Shown here piece after piece: positions 63,276 through 64,000 of a stretch of DNA of 64,000 nucleotides. Below the pieces are notes generated by a model. That model did not search any database. It saw only the letters and a program-made list of their open reading frames with translations, and was not told the DNA's origin. The translations under genes and the position numbers were made by a program. This stretch comes from an uncultured Prevotella sp. (lineage in GTDB: Bacteria > Bacteroidota > Bacteroidia > Bacteroidales > Bacteroidaceae): assembly GCA_900547005.1 (NCBI GenBank), contig URER01000002.1, positions 62,001-126,000 of the forward strand, in the 5' to 3' direction. Each line of letters starts with the position of its first letter. The first letter of the stretch is position 1.

Positions 63276-63382
63276 ATATGAGAAGATAAATATCTGCGAC
63301 ATTATGTCTTCATTTTTTAGTTCGGCATAGCTTTTGCTATCAAGAATTTAGAACTATAATAAGATAATAGGGAGGATAGAGT

Positions 63383-64000
63383 ATGGCATTTATAGATTAT
63401 TACAAAATACTTGGAGTAGACAGGAATATCCCTCAGAAGGATGTTCGTGCGGCATATCGTAAGCGTGCAAAGCAGTTCCATCCTGATTTGCATCCAAATG
63501 ACCCAAAAGCGAAAGCAAAGTTCCAAGCCTTGAGCGAGGCATACGACGTGATAGGCGACCCGGAAAAGCGCAAAAAATATGACCAATATGGAGAACAATG
63601 GCGCAATGCAGAGGCCTTTGAGAATGCCAAAGGAGGCGGGTTTGGAGGCGGTTCGCCTTTTGAAGGATTTGACTTTGGCAGTTTTGGCAGTGGGGGAGGA
63701 TTCAGTTCTTTCTTCCGCGATTTGTTTGGACAGGGAGCCCGTTCAAAATTTACAGGCGGTTTTAATGCTGAAAGAAACTCGGGAGAAATGAACGCAAACG
63801 TGAATATTGACTTATATACAGCATTACTCGGAGGCGAAGTTATAATCCAGTTGAGTTCTGGACAGAAGTTAAAACTGAAGATAAAGCCGGGAACACAGCC
63901 TGGTACAAAAGCGCGTTTGCGCGGGAAAGGGTATGACAGAGGAGATGGTTCCTTTGGCGACCTTATCATAACTTATAATGTAAAGCTGCCAACAAGCCTT
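63383..64000 (+). CDS. DnaJ/CbpA-family co-chaperone, 3' end missing
   Basis: 206 codons visible. The J domain (about 1-68) has YYKILGVDRN, the HPD tripeptide in KQFHPDLHPND and KYDQYGEQW. A Gly/Phe-rich region (about 80-125) follows, then the substrate-binding domain begins (VNIDLYTALLGGEVIIQL, GTKARLRGKGYDRG). No zinc-finger cysteines are seen after the G/F region, so it is CbpA-type (class II) rather than DnaJ. A GGAGG ribosome site is at 63371-63375. Confidence 0.92.
   Translation, partial: MAFIDYYKILGVDRNIPQKDVRAAYRKRAKQFHPDLHPNDPKAKAKFQALSEAYDVIGDPEKRKKYDQYGEQWRNAEAFENAKGGGFGGGSPFEGFDFGSFGSGGGFSSFFRDLFGQGARSKFTGGFNAERNSGEMNANVNIDLYTALLGGEVIIQLSSGQKLKLKIKPGTQPGTKARLRGKGYDRGDGSFGDLIITYNVKLPTSL

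Noticed and set aside
63114..63302. 62-residue reverse ORF between carB and dnaJ
   Set aside because: It lies over a repeat element whose other copy (59281-59393) has stops in the same frame, so it is probably not coding.
63433..63969. 178-residue reverse ORF opposite the DnaJ gene
   Set aside because: Proline-rich shadow of the glycine-rich DnaJ region; the forward frame has the J domain and HPD motif.

Overview
The window is a stretch of a Bacteroidales chromosome, most likely a Prevotella-type organism. The evidence is the AT-rich DNA, the many Bacteroidetes-style promoters (TTTG, a 19-20 nt spacer, then TAnnTTTG), the short primary sigma factor, gldE beside ssb, the moxR/bat operon, a GT3 (eukaryote-type) glycogen synthase and the split ATP synthase order atpDC-X-BEFHAG. 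The genus is inference.

Layout. 0-2.7 kb: prs (cut by the window edge), a ThiE/TenI-like gene and nspC. 2.8-3.2 kb: four tRNAs (Gly, Leu, Leu, Gly). 3.3-10.1 kb: ssb-gldE-phosphopantetheinyl transferase, then ftsY-rimO-HU-HU/TM/LysM. 10.2-18.5 kb: the Bat operon with a BatD-BatE fusion. 18.5-24.2 kb: PAP2 phosphatase, queA, a DUF2027/Smr protein, nadE and a small secreted protein. 24.7-33.2 kb: pfkA and the ATP synthase operon. 33.3-35.2 kb: a reverse-strand trio of HprK-like kinase, S26-type peptidase and PqqD-like protein. 35.2-36.6 kb: a secreted protein and rpoD.

36.6-44.6 kb is an accessory island between rpoD and two tRNA genes. It starts with a WYL regulator that looks GC-rich by eye. 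Then comes a leader with a strong promoter, a small basic protein, a hypoxanthine/uracil-type DNA glycosylase, an SPFH-GYF protein and a zinc-ribbon membrane protein. An intact IS4-family element with a 9-bp target duplication interrupts it. After the IS the end of the WYL gene, the leader and the small protein recur as a second copy, followed by a HARE-HTH protein and a small membrane protein. A 14-bp tandem duplication separates the first small protein from the glycosylase; with a single copy they would be one reading frame. This island is the best candidate for an undescribed (possibly defence or stress) system.

44.6-63.0 kb returns to core genes: DUF2520 protein, KdsC-like phosphatase, maf, an AraC-type regulator, M49 peptidase, AlkD-like protein, Fur, purA, hisS, a truncated acetylesterase-pectinesterase, glycogen synthase, glycogen phosphorylase and carB (reverse). 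The 3' edge holds the start of a DnaJ/CbpA gene.

The non-coding DNA is rich in repeats. There are three arrays of 22-bp tandem repeats, each with a different unit, plus a lone related unit upstream of ftsY. A ~110-bp element occurs twice in opposite orientations with a compensatory hairpin. A ~110-bp element lies on each side of carB, and there is a long palindrome downstream of nadE. Products are called from motifs read by eye; no database search or alignment program was run.
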